From: a virus
Strand: one strand, 5' to 3'
Virus record (IMG/VR): IMGVR_UViG_3300045135_002103
Span: 1 to 59,795 of that record
Length of the DNA stretch: 59,795 nt
The notes beneath the pieces were generated by a model that was given only the letters and a program-made list of their open reading frames with translations, had not been told where the DNA came from and searched no databases. Of this stretch, positions 5,622-14,942 are shown in pieces (position 1 is the first letter of the stretch; the number at the start of each line of letters is the position of its first letter). Both the position numbers and the translations under genes were made by a program.

Positions 5622-6665
5622 ATGTCTGAATATAGTAAGACAGCACTAGTTCTTGGTGCTGGTGGTTTCATTGGAAGCCATATGGTAAAACGTCTTCGTT
5701 CTGAGGGGTATTGGGTTCGTGGTGTTGATTTGAAGCACACTGAATTTGAAGTGTCTGAAGCAAATGAATTCATTACAGGAGATCTTCGTGATACAGATTT
5801 TGTTCGTCGATGCATTCGTTTTACTGGACATCTTGGCAATTTCTATCAGGATATTGTAGATAAGTTTGCAAAACCTTTTGATGAGATTTATCAGTTTGCT
5901 GCTGATATGGGCGGTGCAGGTTTTGTTTTCACTGGTGAGAACGATGCGGACATCATGCACAACTCTGTTCAAATTAATTTAAACGTTCTTGAAGAGCAAC
6001 GTAAGTTTAATGAAACTGTAGGAAATAAGACTAAGATTTTTTATTCTGGTTCTGCTTGCATGTATCCAGAGCATAATCAACTTGATCCTGATAACCCAGA
6101 TTGCCGTGAAGATTCAGCATATCCAGCAAACCCCGACTCTGAGTATGGATGGGAGAAACTTTTCAGTGAGCGACTCTACCTTGCATACAATCGGAACTAT
6201 GACATTTCTATTAGGATTGCTCGCTACCATAACATTTTTGGTCCTGAAGGAACCTGGAACGGTGGAAGAGAGAAAGCACCAGCTGCAATCTGCCGTAAAG
6301 TCGCCTATCTTCCTGAGACGGGTGGAGCAGTCGAGGTGTGGGGAGATGGCTTACAGACTCGTTCCTTCCTGTTCATTGACGAATGCATTGAAGCGACTCG
6401 ACGATTGATGGACTCTGAGTTCATTGGACCAGTAAACATTGGTTCGGAAGAAATGGTTACTATCAACGAACTTGTTGATACTGTATCAAAAGTGTCTGGA
6501 AAGACCGTACATAAAATTCATATTGATGGACCACTTGGTGTTCGTGGTCGCAATTCTAACAATGATCTTATCCGCGAAAAACTTGGATGGGATTACACTA
6601 TGACTCTCGAAGAGGGTATTCGTAAAACTTACAATTGGATTAATGATCAAATTAGTAATTCTTGA
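5622..6665 (+). CDS. GDP-mannose 3,5-epimerase-like SDR enzyme
   Basis: An extended short-chain dehydrogenase of 347 residues with NAD motif GAGGFIG at 12-18. The active-site pattern follows plant GDP-mannose 3,5-epimerase: Cys146 in GSACMYPE, Tyr175 and Lys179 in YGWEK, and Lys218 in GGREKAPAA. The plant residues are C145, Y174, K178 and K217, one position earlier. The family turns GDP-mannose into GDP-L-galactose and GDP-L-gulose. Here it opens the sugar island, right behind a consensus promoter. A related GDP-sugar such as a heptose could be the true substrate. It overlaps the next gene by 23 bases. Confidence 0.85.
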   Translation: MSEYSKTALVLGAGGFIGSHMVKRLRSEGYWVRGVDLKHTEFEVSEANEFITGDLRDTDFVRRCIRFTGHLGNFYQDIVDKFAKPFDEIYQFAADMGGAGFVFTGENDADIMHNSVQINLNVLEEQRKFNETVGNKTKIFYSGSACMYPEHNQLDPDNPDCREDSAYPANPDSEYGWEKLFSERLYLAYNRNYDISIRIARYHNIFGPEGTWNGGREKAPAAICRKVAYLPETGGAVEVWGDGLQTRSFLFIDECIEATRRLMDSEFIGPVNIGSEEMVTINELVDTVSKVSGKTVHKIHIDGPLGVRGRNSNNDLIREKLGWDYTMTLEEGIRKTYNWINDQISNS

Positions 6666-7179
6666 TGTTGATGGCGTCATGACTGACGGTAAGAAGTATT
6701 ATGATCGTGACGGTAACGTTGTGATGAAAAACTTCTGCGATAAAGACTGGACTGCTATTAAACGTTTTCGTGCCATTGGTATTCCTGTTGTATTTTTGAC
6801 TGGAGATCCTTTCAATGCAACTATCCTAAAGAACAGGAATCTTCCATATGTTGTCAATAGAGGTGAGGGTTTTCACCGCGATAAAGTGAACTTCCTTGAT
6901 GATATTCTGAAAGAATATCAATGTGATGCTAAAGAAACTGTTTATGTTGGTGATGACCTTTTTGATATGGGAGTCATGAAAAAGATTAAGCATGTATATT
7001 GTCCCAGAGATACTCCTAGGTCAGTTCGGGAAATATCAAAAGTATTATCTGCAGAAGCTGGAAAGAACGTTATAATGCATTTGTTCGATACTCTTGAACT
7101 GCATGGTCTAATTCCTTTTGTGCCATATGAAGAAGTAATGGAAAAGATTTATGAACTTGACTTGAAGGAGAAGTTTTAA
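6643..7179 (+). CDS. HAD-family sugar-phosphate phosphatase (KdsC-like)
   Basis: The first HAD motif is DVDGVMTDG at residues 8-16 (nucleophile D8) and the last motif is GDDLFDM near 102-108. The size (178 aa) and lack of a cap domain match KdsC, which removes phosphate from Kdo 8-phosphate. In this island it could instead dephosphorylate a heptose bisphosphate, the step GmhB performs elsewhere. It overlaps both neighbours. About 40 C-terminal residues beyond the KdsC core are unexplained. Confidence 0.75.
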   Translation: MIKLVILDVDGVMTDGKKYYDRDGNVVMKNFCDKDWTAIKRFRAIGIPVVFLTGDPFNATILKNRNLPYVVNRGEGFHRDKVNFLDDILKEYQCDAKETVYVGDDLFDMGVMKKIKHVYCPRDTPRSVREISKVLSAEAGKNVIMHLFDTLELHGLIPFVPYEEVMEKIYELDLKEKF

Positions 7180-7850
7180 TGAAAGACATTTCACTCTATG
7201 GGCATTTGACAATTGATACTATTCTTGATGGTGATAGAGAACGTAAAACTCTAGGTTCAATTGCAAATGTTTGGAAAGCATTACTTGAAGTTGACCCTAC
7301 ATTAGATATTGGGTTGTCTCCTATTGATGTTGGTCAAGCACTTATATATGTTGATAAACCTGCTGCTCAGAGGTATTCAAAGGTAAACCTAAGTCTTGTT
7401 CAACATCAAGCAAAAATCATTGACTCAACTATTCACCATCTTGTATATCTAAATGAGATGACTCGTCATGATTTTATTCCTGCACTGGATGGCATTATCA
7501 CCGCTGATATTTGTCCTGGTAAGTCTGTCAACAAAGACCTTTTGAGTTATGTTGACTATCTTTTCATTTCAGATGAGGACATTGATGAAGACTTGTCAGA
7601 ATATACAAATGCCACAAAGGGATGGGTTATTCTTCACAGTTCTTCTGGCAGTATTGTTTCCAATGGAGACCAAGAGTTTTTCTATAAGTTGCCAGAGGAA
7701 TTGATGCTCAAGAATGTAAATGTTCTTGGTGCTGGAGATATATTCGCCTCTTGTTTCTTATATAAATTATTGAAGAATGAAGGAGATATCCATAATTGGA
7801 TTGAATTTGCTCATTTGAATACGACTGAAATTATTAGGAATTCTATATGA
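7179..7850 (+). CDS. PfkB-family sugar kinase, short form
   Basis: The PfkB C-terminal signature is clear: NVLGAGDIFASCFL at 181-194, with catalytic base D187. Early residues YGHLTIDTI resemble the family's N-terminal strand. At 223 residues it is well short of the usual 300, lacking much of the lid and middle sheet. Relatives phosphorylate ribose, fructose or heptose 7-phosphate. In context it could make a sugar bisphosphate for the nucleotidyltransferases nearby. Activity is uncertain because of its length. Confidence 0.7.
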   Translation: MKDISLYGHLTIDTILDGDRERKTLGSIANVWKALLEVDPTLDIGLSPIDVGQALIYVDKPAAQRYSKVNLSLVQHQAKIIDSTIHHLVYLNEMTRHDFIPALDGIITADICPGKSVNKDLLSYVDYLFISDEDIDEDLSEYTNATKGWVILHSSSGSIVSNGDQEFFYKLPEELMLKNVNVLGAGDIFASCFLYKLLKNEGDIHNWIEFAHLNTTEIIRNSI

Positions 7851-9004
7851 AACCAAATATCCTTGTCCCTATGGCAGGACTTGGGAGCCGCTTTATCAAA
7901 GAAGGTTTTAAAGTTCCCAAGCAATTAATTAATATCAAAGATAAGCATCTAATTGATATCTCTCTAGACTGTTTGGACTATGAAGGATGTAATCTTATTT
8001 TTGTAGTTCGTGATGAGACTGTCTATAATTACCACATGGATGATCTCTTGCGAAAGAAATTTGGAGATGATATCAAAGTAGTTGTTCTTGATAAACTAAC
8101 CGATGGATCTGTCTGCAGTTGCCTCTACGCTGAAGAGTATATTGATAATGACGCTCCTCTTATTATTCATACTCTGGATATTGAGTTTAGACCCGTTTTT
8201 AATCCTCACATTATGAATGACTTGGATGGTGATGGACTTCTCCTCACATTCAAGTCAAACTCTGCAAACTACAGTTATGCAAAGGTAAATGAAAATGGTT
8301 TTGTGACTGAGACTGCTGAAAAGAAAGCAATTAGTAATGATGCTTGTGTAGGCATCTATGGTTTTAAGAAAGGTTCTGACTTCTGCAAGTATGCCAGAGA
8401 GATGATTGAACGTGACTTGAGAACTAAAAATGAGTTCTACATTTCACCTTTGTATAATCTTCTCATTGAAGATGGTAAAAAGATCCGCACTGAACCTGTG
8501 GATAAGATGCACGTCTTTGGAACACCTGATGAGTTCCACTTCTACAAAGACAATGTGACTCGTCGCTTGGGTGATAAACCCATTGCTGTCTGCTCTGACC
8601 ACTCTGGGTTTGAAGCAAAAGAAACCTTTAAGAAAGTGTTGGAAGACAATGGGTATGAGTATATTGACTTTGGAACTATTCTGAATAAAGACTGTGACTA
8701 CAGAGACTATATTTCTCAGGCAGTTAAGTCTATCAATGAAAGAGACTGTGACTATGGGTTTGGGTTCTGCCGCACAGGTCAAGGAGTGAATATTTGTGCT
8801 AACAAGTATAAAGGCATTCGCTCTGCATTGATCTATGATACATTCTCAATGCAGATGGCAATACGTCACAACTGTGCAAACTTCTTTGCTATTCCCTCCA
8901 GGGGAGTGGACTATGAAACACTAGATAGGTATCTTTATCTCTGTGCAAATCATACATTTGATGGTGGTCGCCATCAGATTCGTATTCAGGAGTTGGAGAA
9001 GTGA
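7847..9004 (+). CDS. Fused sugar nucleotidyltransferase and RpiB-type isomerase
   Basis: Residues 1-235 are a sugar-phosphate nucleotidyltransferase: VPMAGLGSRF at 7-16, KVPKQLI with the substrate Lys at 25, and a metal Asp in HTLDIE. Residues 245-385 are an RpiB/LacAB isomerase: CSDHSGFEAK at 249-258 and GFCRTGQGVNICANK at 306-320. C308 fits the RpiB catalytic Cys. The two halves are joined in one frame with no stop. RpiB swaps aldose and ketose phosphates, so one protein may make and then activate a sugar phosphate. The actual sugar is unknown. It overlaps its neighbours by 4 bases. Confidence 0.8.
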   Translation: MKPNILVPMAGLGSRFIKEGFKVPKQLINIKDKHLIDISLDCLDYEGCNLIFVVRDETVYNYHMDDLLRKKFGDDIKVVVLDKLTDGSVCSCLYAEEYIDNDAPLIIHTLDIEFRPVFNPHIMNDLDGDGLLLTFKSNSANYSYAKVNENGFVTETAEKKAISNDACVGIYGFKKGSDFCKYAREMIERDLRTKNEFYISPLYNLLIEDGKKIRTEPVDKMHVFGTPDEFHFYKDNVTRRLGDKPIAVCSDHSGFEAKETFKKVLEDNGYEYIDFGTILNKDCDYRDYISQAVKSINERDCDYGFGFCRTGQGVNICANKYKGIRSALIYDTFSMQMAIRHNCANFFAIPSRGVDYETLDRYLYLCANHTFDGGRHQIRIQELEK

Positions 9005-9321
9005 AACAAGCAAATATTGCTGACTTCAAAGCGGGATGGTTTGTAGGAGACTTTGAACCATCTATTTTTAAAAACCCATTCTTTGAAGTAGCACATCACA
9101 AACACAAGAAAGGTTGTGAAACTTATCCACACACTCATAAAGTTACTAATGAGTTAAACTATATTGTGTCTGGAGAACTCATGGTTTCTGGCAAACATCT
9201 AGAGGCAGGAGATATGTGGATTTATGAACCTAATGAAGTTTCTGACGTTGAGTTTCTTGCAGACTCTGAGTTGATTATAGTAAGATGGCCATCTATTCCC
9301 TCTGACAAGTATTTGGTATGA
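9001..9321 (+). CDS. Cupin-domain protein (106 aa)
   Basis: GTG start at 9001 overlaps the previous stop in GTGA. The cupin motif is visible as HHKHKKGCETYPHTHK (residues 32-47) with a second half SGELMVSGKHLEAGDMWIYE. The histidines suggest a metal site. Small cupins in such clusters are often sugar isomerases or epimerases, but simple ligand binding is also possible. Confidence 0.7.
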   Translation: MKQANIADFKAGWFVGDFEPSIFKNPFFEVAHHKHKKGCETYPHTHKVTNELNYIVSGELMVSGKHLEAGDMWIYEPNEVSDVEFLADSELIIVRWPSIPSDKYLV

Positions 9322-9791
9322 AATTCATTGCACATCGCGGTAACATTGATGGACCTAACTTTGAGCAGGAAAATCAATTAAAGTATGTTGAGAAGGCAAT
9401 AGAAAAAGGTTTTGATGTTGAAATTGATGTTTGGTATTTGCCTCAAACAGATCAACTTTATCTTGGACACGATAAACCACAATACTTAGTATCTTGGTTT
9501 TGGTTGGCAAAGTATATTGATAAGTTGTGGATTCATTGTAAGAACATCGATGCTCTACATAAATTTACTAATACTGGTGGTTACAATTACTTCTGGCATG
9601 ATACAGATAAATATACATTGACAAGTAAGAATTATATCTGGACATATCCTGGACAACCATATACACCAAAGTCTGTAATGGTTATGCCAGAAAATATGAA
9701 AGTATTTCCTCAGTTTAAGACTGAGTTTTCTGATATGAAAGCATATAATTGTTATGGTATTTGTAGTGATTATGTTGGAGAAATGAAATGA
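9318..9791 (+). CDS. Glycerophosphodiester phosphodiesterase-like protein
   Basis: The N-terminus IAHRGNIDGPNFEQENQ (residues 4-20) followed by FDVEIDVW near 38 matches the GDPD/PLC TIM-barrel start: catalytic His, Arg, then Glu and Asp metal ligands. LGHD at 54-57 fits the next conserved strand. At 157 residues it is shorter than usual GDPD (about 240). The role in a sugar island could be release of a glycerol or lipid head group, but this is a guess. Confidence 0.65.
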   Translation: MKFIAHRGNIDGPNFEQENQLKYVEKAIEKGFDVEIDVWYLPQTDQLYLGHDKPQYLVSWFWLAKYIDKLWIHCKNIDALHKFTNTGGYNYFWHDTDKYTLTSKNYIWTYPGQPYTPKSVMVMPENMKVFPQFKTEFSDMKAYNCYGICSDYVGEMK

Positions 9792-10411
9792 CATCAACCA
9801 TTGCTTCATCATTTGAGGATCTTAAGAAGTATGATAAAATTAATGTCATTGATGTTGGTGCCGCAAGAGCATCTTTTCTTGTAGAACTGGGAAGATATTT
9901 TGATCTTGAAAACGTATATTCAATTGGAATTGATCCTTTTGATCATGGCGAAAAAGATCGTTATAATAAATTTTATCAGGCATGTATTGATGATGTAAAA
10001 GAACCTGTAGAGATGGACTTTTACAAGAACTCTAAGGATGATCAGGCTAGTTCTCTTTGTTCTCCTGTTAAGGACAAAGAATCATTCAGTGAATCAATGA
10101 AAGTTCAAGTTTTAAATTTAAATGATATTATTGAGGAAAATATACCAGAGGCAACAATTCACTTTTTGAAGATTGATGCTGAGGGAAAAGATCTCCACAT
10201 TGTTAAATCTCTAAAGAAAGAAGTTCTTAGTAGAATTAAATATATTGCAGTTGAATGTCCAATGACAAAACCAAGATTTGAGGAGGAATTTGTTAAGGGA
10301 CAATGTATTGAATATTTTAAGTCTATCAACTTTGAGGTATTTTATACTTATGATAGCAGTAATGGTAGTGATGTAAGTGATATTGTATTTGTTAATGGTA
10401 TTGAATTATGA
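9788..10411 (+). CDS. FkbM-type methyltransferase
   Basis: A Rossmann methyltransferase of 207 residues. The SAM-binding strand is NVIDVGAARASFLVELGRYF near 19-38, followed by an acidic IGIDPF, and later LKIDAEGKDLHIVKS, which matches the FkbM signature (KIDVEG..). FkbM enzymes O-methylate sugars and other small molecules. Here it most likely methylates the glycan sugar built by neighbouring genes. Overlaps by 4 bases on both sides. Confidence 0.75.
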   Translation: MTSTIASSFEDLKKYDKINVIDVGAARASFLVELGRYFDLENVYSIGIDPFDHGEKDRYNKFYQACIDDVKEPVEMDFYKNSKDDQASSLCSPVKDKESFSESMKVQVLNLNDIIEENIPEATIHFLKIDAEGKDLHIVKSLKKEVLSRIKYIAVECPMTKPRFEEEFVKGQCIEYFKSINFEVFYTYDSSNGSDVSDIVFVNGIEL

Positions 10412-11148
10412 AAGTAGCACTATGTTTATCGGGACAACCCAGAGTCGTTGATGTTGGATTTAATAAAATAAACCAAGCAATACTACAAAACAATGATGTT
10501 GATGTGTTTATTCATACTTGGTTTGATCCAGACAATCTAAGCACTAACTCAGTCATTCCTGGAAGAGAGGGTCATACTTTAGACTCATTAGCAATTGATA
10601 AGTTAAAAAAATATTACAACCCTAAAAAAATACTAGTAGAAAAACCAAAGAAATGGAAACGCGACTATGGGTTCCCTGATAAGTGTTTTACTAATGCTTG
10701 GACTTGGGCTTTAGAAGTTCAAGGAGGACTAGATGTAGCAAAAGAATATATTAGTGACACTACGCATAGTATGTTCTATAGTATGATGATGGCAAATCAA
10801 CTTAAGGAGCAATACTCTGCTGAAACTGGTATAGAGTATGATATTGTTATTAGAAATAGAATTGACTATTCTCCTCATGTTGTATTAGACTTGAAAGATG
10901 TTAAACTGGATGATGATGTATTGGTGTACCAAGATTTGAACCAACCTGATGGTATGATCAGTGATTGGTTTGGTATGGGAACTACCAATACTATGAATGT
11001 ATTTTGTGGAGTTTATAACCATATTGGTCAACTCATTAGACAGTCAAGTGAAGTTGATGGGTATTGGTGTAATGAACTCTTATTGAAGCACCATATTGCC
11101 AATAACAAAATTAGGAGAAGTCCAGTAGATTTTCAGGTTCATTTTTAG
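10408..11148 (+). CDS. Probable glycosyltransferase-like protein, unknown family (246 aa)
   Basis: It begins MKVALCLSGQPRVVDVGF and carries VDVFIHTWFDPDN, a start seen in uncharacterised surface-polysaccharide proteins. IVIRNRIDY near 150 and a DWFGMGT segment could be donor-site elements. I cannot place it in a numbered GT family. Position within an operon of sugar genes supports a transferase role. Confidence 0.5.
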   Translation: MKVALCLSGQPRVVDVGFNKINQAILQNNDVDVFIHTWFDPDNLSTNSVIPGREGHTLDSLAIDKLKKYYNPKKILVEKPKKWKRDYGFPDKCFTNAWTWALEVQGGLDVAKEYISDTTHSMFYSMMMANQLKEQYSAETGIEYDIVIRNRIDYSPHVVLDLKDVKLDDDVLVYQDLNQPDGMISDWFGMGTTNTMNVFCGVYNHIGQLIRQSSEVDGYWCNELLLKHHIANNKIRRSPVDFQVHF

Positions 11149-11149
11149 T

Positions 11150-12166
11150 ATGAAAACGGTATTCGCAAAAGCACCTCTCAGACTTGCCCTTGCGGGGGGA
11201 GGAACTGATTTATTTCCATATTGGAAACACTATGGAGGTATTGTTCTGAATGGGACTATTGACCAGTATGCTTATTGCAAAATTGAACCTAGTGATAAAT
11301 GGATATTTAAAAGTGTAGATCTTGAAAGAGAAGAGACGTTTGATAATGTAGAAGATATAATGTCCAAAACAACACTCAAGTTGTTGGTGTCAACATATCA
11401 ATATCTTACTAATGACTGTGAGAAAACTCCTGTTAAAATAACGACTTTTGTTGAAGCTCCACCGGGAAGTGGATTGGGTAGTTCTAGTGCTCTAGTTGTT
11501 TCTCTTATTGCTGCTATATCGGAATATTATAGTATACCTCTTGGTGAATATGATATAGCAGATATGGCAGTTGATATTGAAAGAAATATTTGTGACTTAC
11601 CTGGAGGAAAGCAAGATCAATTTGCTGCTGCTTTTGGTGGTTTCAACTTTATTGAATTTTTGCCTGATGGTAGAACAATAGTAAACCCTTTACGGTTAAA
11701 CTTTAAGACTCAAAATATGCTTGAGTTGAGTACAGTTTTGTACTATGTTGGTAAACCAAGGATGGATGAAAGAGTTATTGAGAATACATCACAAAACCTT
11801 CTCAACAACGATAAAGGAACTCTGCAGGCAACACATAGAATTAAATCTGCTGCCATAGAATATAAAAGAAGTCTTCTTTTAGGTGATGTGGATAAAATTT
11901 GTGAAACTATGAATACCTACTGGAAAAACAAAATTCAGACTAACGAAAAGGTCGTATCTCCAGAGTTGCTAGATAGTTACGAATTTGCTATGAAAAATGG
12001 AGCAAAGGCTGCTAAGATATCTGGTGCTGGTGGTGGCGGACATATGATTCTTTTTACTGATTTTGAAAAAAGGCATCAACTTATTAGTGCCCTTAAAAAA
12101 AGAAAAGTAGGAAGAGTTGTTCCTTTTAAATTTGTTAAGCATGGAGTTGATGTGTGGCGGGTATAG
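11150..12166 (+). CDS. hddA: GHMP kinase, HddA-like (D-glycero-D-manno-heptose 7-phosphate kinase)
   Basis: Motif 1 of the GHMP superfamily is APLRLALAGGGTDLFPYW at 8-25; the ATP loop is PPGSGLGSSSALVVSL near 104-119; motif 3 is KISGAGGGGHMILF near 291-304. The GGGTD plus LPGGKQDQFAAAFGG pattern is that of HddA, which makes heptose 1,7-bisphosphate in the GDP-heptose pathway. Length (338) is normal. The neighbouring guanylyltransferase fits the next activation step. A fucokinase-like specificity is a less likely alternative. Confidence 0.8.
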   Translation: MKTVFAKAPLRLALAGGGTDLFPYWKHYGGIVLNGTIDQYAYCKIEPSDKWIFKSVDLEREETFDNVEDIMSKTTLKLLVSTYQYLTNDCEKTPVKITTFVEAPPGSGLGSSSALVVSLIAAISEYYSIPLGEYDIADMAVDIERNICDLPGGKQDQFAAAFGGFNFIEFLPDGRTIVNPLRLNFKTQNMLELSTVLYYVGKPRMDERVIENTSQNLLNNDKGTLQATHRIKSAAIEYKRSLLLGDVDKICETMNTYWKNKIQTNEKVVSPELLDSYEFAMKNGAKAAKISGAGGGGHMILFTDFEKRHQLISALKKRKVGRVVPFKFVKHGVDVWRV

Positions 12167-12504
12167 AAATTCATCCTAAAGGATGGGGATACGAAAAGTG
12201 GATCGTAAATGTAGAAGAGTATTGCGGAAAACTTCTTTTCTTTGAAGAGGGGAAGAAATGCTCTTGGCATTACCATAAAATTAAAGACGAAACATTTTAT
12301 TTACAATCAGGAAAAATTCTTTTGTACTATGGGGATACTGATAACCTTGAAGATGCAAAGAGTATTACCTTAGTTCCTGGTGACAAGTTTCATATCTATC
12401 GTGGATTGAGACATCAGATGGTTGCAATTGAACCATCAGAACTTTTTGAGTTTTCTACACAACATTTTGAAGATGATAGTTACAGAGTTATCAAAGGGGA
12501 CTAA
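12154..12504 (+). CDS. Cupin-type sugar isomerase-like protein (116 aa)
   Basis: GTG start at 12154, 13 bases inside the end of hddA. The sequence KGWGYEKWIVN...LFFEEGKKCSWHYH (residues 8-41) is typical of the cupin domain at the end of mannose-6-phosphate isomerase and guanylyltransferases; the HYH, E47 and a later H85 are candidate metal ligands. It may isomerise or bind a sugar phosphate. Confidence 0.65.
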   Translation: MAGIEIHPKGWGYEKWIVNVEEYCGKLLFFEEGKKCSWHYHKIKDETFYLQSGKILLYYGDTDNLEDAKSITLVPGDKFHIYRGLRHQMVAIEPSELFEFSTQHFEDDSYRVIKGD

Positions 12505-13114
12505 GTTATATCTGCTAGTAGGTGGTCGTGGAACTAGACTTCTCTCTGTTACTAATGGAAAACCAAAACCCATGGTTGATATAAAAGGAAAACCTTTTGT
12601 ACAATGGATATTGGACAACCTATCTGGTTTTGATGTTACTCTAGTTTGTTCTGATTTAAACTATGAATACTTCAAGAACTTAGGTGTTGATGTTTTCAAC
12701 GAAGGAGAACCATCAGGAACTGCGGGGTTTTTGCGTAAAGTAAATCTACCAGAAACTTTTTATGTTATGAACGGTGATACTTTTTTTTCTGATAACATAA
12801 ATCTTGATAGTGAAAAGTCAACTATTTTTGTTGCAGAAGAAGAAGTAACAAATGATGTTGGATATATTGAAGGCAAAGATGGTATGGTTCAATACTTTGT
12901 AGAAAAAGATCCTGGTGCCTGGGGCAAAAAACTTGTGAGTCTAGGTATTTACAAATTGTATAGAGATGAAATAGAAATACCAAATACATTGCCTATCAGT
13001 ATGGAGTATGATATACTGCCAAAGATGGAACTATCTTATAAGGTAGTTAACACAGATAAATTTGATATCGGAACACCTGAAAGACTTAAAAAATTTAGAG
13101 ACTGGGTATGTTAA
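12473..13114 (+). CDS. hddC: Sugar-1-phosphate nucleotidyltransferase, HddC-like
   Basis: The nucleotide-binding motif LVGGRGTRL lies at 14-22, followed by GKPKPMVDIKGKPFVQW. The metal-binding aspartate is in YVMNGDTFF near 95-103. The 213-residue length and pairing with HddA suggest D-glycero-alpha-D-manno-heptose 1-phosphate guanylyltransferase. The start is uncertain: ATG 12473 is the nearest in-frame ATG upstream of the motif; another lies at 12422. Both sit inside the cupin gene. A general hexose-1-phosphate specificity remains possible. Confidence 0.75.
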   Translation: MIVTELSKGTKLYLLVGGRGTRLLSVTNGKPKPMVDIKGKPFVQWILDNLSGFDVTLVCSDLNYEYFKNLGVDVFNEGEPSGTAGFLRKVNLPETFYVMNGDTFFSDNINLDSEKSTIFVAEEEVTNDVGYIEGKDGMVQYFVEKDPGAWGKKLVSLGIYKLYRDEIEIPNTLPISMEYDILPKMELSYKVVNTDKFDIGTPERLKKFRDWVC

Positions 13115-13926
13115 AAATTATTGGGGCAACTGGAAACGTTGGTAGGAGACTTTTAGAGAAGTCTTTGAGTGTTTGGCATAATGATGTTGAAGCAATTGCA
13201 ACGAGATTGGATAATGATGAACTTGAATATGATTTCAGTTCTCTTTCATATAAAGATACCATTGCATTTTGTGCTGCTATTTCGGAGCCAACAGTATGTG
13301 CCAATAACCCTGAGTTAGCAAGGAAGGTAAATGTAGAGAAGACTATTGAGTTTATTGAGAAATCAACTCAATATGGGGCAAAAGTTGTCTTCATGTCAAG
13401 TGATGCTGTGTATGGTCATGTAGACAAACCTTTTGACGAACAATGGGCAACAAAACCTATTGGCATTTATGGTCAAATGAAAGAGGAAGTAGAAAAGTAT
13501 TTCATCGGAAATCCAAATGTAAAAATACTTAGATCATCATATAATTTTTTCCGAACTGATAGATTTACTTCGTATCTAGAAAAGTGTGCATTGAATGGAG
13601 ATGTTGCAGAAATATTTTCTCCATTTAAAAGATCAGTTATTCACCTTGATGATACTGTAGATGCTATCTTGAGTCTCTCTAAAAATTGGGATGGTCCACA
13701 AATTATCAACTGTGGTGGACCTGATAGTCTTTGTAGGTCAGAGTTTGCTCAGATACTAAAAGAAGAAGTTTTCCCCAACTTAGAACTAAAGATCGTTAGA
13801 CCTCCAGAAAAGTTCTACAAGGATAGACCTAGTGAAGTTTCAATGATGTCTATTTCTCTTAAGAATATTCTAGGAAAGTCACAAAAGTCTTTGAGAGAAG
13901 CAGTTCGTGTGGAGTTTGACGTATGA
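13108..13926 (+). CDS. RmlD-like NAD(P)-dependent sugar reductase
   Basis: SDR fold with a shortened cofactor loop IIGATGNVG at 4-12. The catalytic serine region is VVFMSSDAVYGHVDKP and the YxxxK is YGQMK near 124-128. The pattern (SSDxVY, FFRTDRF) is that of dTDP-4-dehydrorhamnose reductase. In this pathway it may reduce the 4-keto product of the adjacent dehydratase. Start overlaps the preceding gene by 7 bases. Confidence 0.75.
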   Translation: MLKIIGATGNVGRRLLEKSLSVWHNDVEAIATRLDNDELEYDFSSLSYKDTIAFCAAISEPTVCANNPELARKVNVEKTIEFIEKSTQYGAKVVFMSSDAVYGHVDKPFDEQWATKPIGIYGQMKEEVEKYFIGNPNVKILRSSYNFFRTDRFTSYLEKCALNGDVAEIFSPFKRSVIHLDDTVDAILSLSKNWDGPQIINCGGPDSLCRSEFAQILKEEVFPNLELKIVRPPEKFYKDRPSEVSMMSISLKNILGKSQKSLREAVRVEFDV

Positions 13927-14942
13927 AAAAAGTATTAATAACAGGAATCACAGGTCAAGTTGGTTCTCAATTGGCAGATTATATTCTTGATAATACTGAC
14001 TATGAGGTAGTTGGTATGATGCGCTGGCAAGAACCACTTGATAACATCTATCATCTGACTGATCGTATCAATAAGAAAGACCGAATCAGTATCTACTATG
14101 CTGATTTGAATGATGGAATGTCTGTAAGGAGAATGATTGAAGAGGTTAAACCCGAATACATTTCTCACCTTGCAGCACAATCTTATCCAAAAACTTCTTT
14201 TGATATTCCTATTGAAACTTTACAGACAAATATTATTGGCACTGCAAATTTGCTTGAGGCTATTCGTCAAACAAAAGAATATGATCCTGTAGTTCATGTT
14301 TGTTCTTCAAGTGAGGTTTACGGCAAAACACCTACAGGAGTTGTTCTGGATGAAGATACTCCTATGCATGGAGCAAGTCCTTATAGTATAAGTAAAATAG
14401 GTACGGACCACTTAGGAAAATTCTACGGTGAAGCATATGGTATAAAAACATTTATGACTCGTATGGGGACACATACTGGACCCAGGAGAAGTGATGTTTT
14501 CTTTGAAAGCACTGTAGCAAAACAAATTGCATTAATCGAAGCAGGATATCAAGAACCTTTTGTTTATGTTGGCAACTTGTCTAGCACTAGAACATTTCAA
14601 GATGCAAGAGATGCGGTAAGGGCATACTTTATGTTATTAGAAGCAAGTGCTGAAGGTAAAATTAAACCAGGAGAGCATTTTAATATTGCTGGTGATGAAG
14701 CATATAACCTAGAAGAAGTTGTTGATTTATTACTCAGTTTTAGTACACGTCTAGATATAAAGGTCAAAACCGATGTAAATCGATTACGACCCATCGATGC
14801 AGATTATCAGATGTTTGATAATACAAAAATTAAAAACACCATTGATTGGAAACCTGAAATTTCAACTATACAGACGTTCAGCGATCTTCTAGATCATTGG
14901 AGAGAGCAAATTAAAATGGGAAAAATTCCATTGAATCGTTGA
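13923..14942 (+). CDS. GDP-mannose 4,6-dehydratase-like enzyme
   Basis: An extended SDR with ITGITGQVG at 6-14. The dehydratase active site is CSSSEVYGK with Ser, Glu and the YSISK pair near 158-162. TRMGTHTGPRRSDVFFES is the Gmd substrate loop, usually TRAFNHTGPRR in such enzymes. The reaction would give a GDP-4-keto-6-deoxy sugar, from mannose or from a GDP-heptose (WcbK-type). The stop codon overlaps the -35 of an internal promoter. Confidence 0.8.
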   Translation: MKKVLITGITGQVGSQLADYILDNTDYEVVGMMRWQEPLDNIYHLTDRINKKDRISIYYADLNDGMSVRRMIEEVKPEYISHLAAQSYPKTSFDIPIETLQTNIIGTANLLEAIRQTKEYDPVVHVCSSSEVYGKTPTGVVLDEDTPMHGASPYSISKIGTDHLGKFYGEAYGIKTFMTRMGTHTGPRRSDVFFESTVAKQIALIEAGYQEPFVYVGNLSSTRTFQDARDAVRAYFMLLEASAEGKIKPGEHFNIAGDEAYNLEEVVDLLLSFSTRLDIKVKTDVNRLRPIDADYQMFDNTKIKNTIDWKPEISTIQTFSDLLDHWREQIKMGKIPLNR

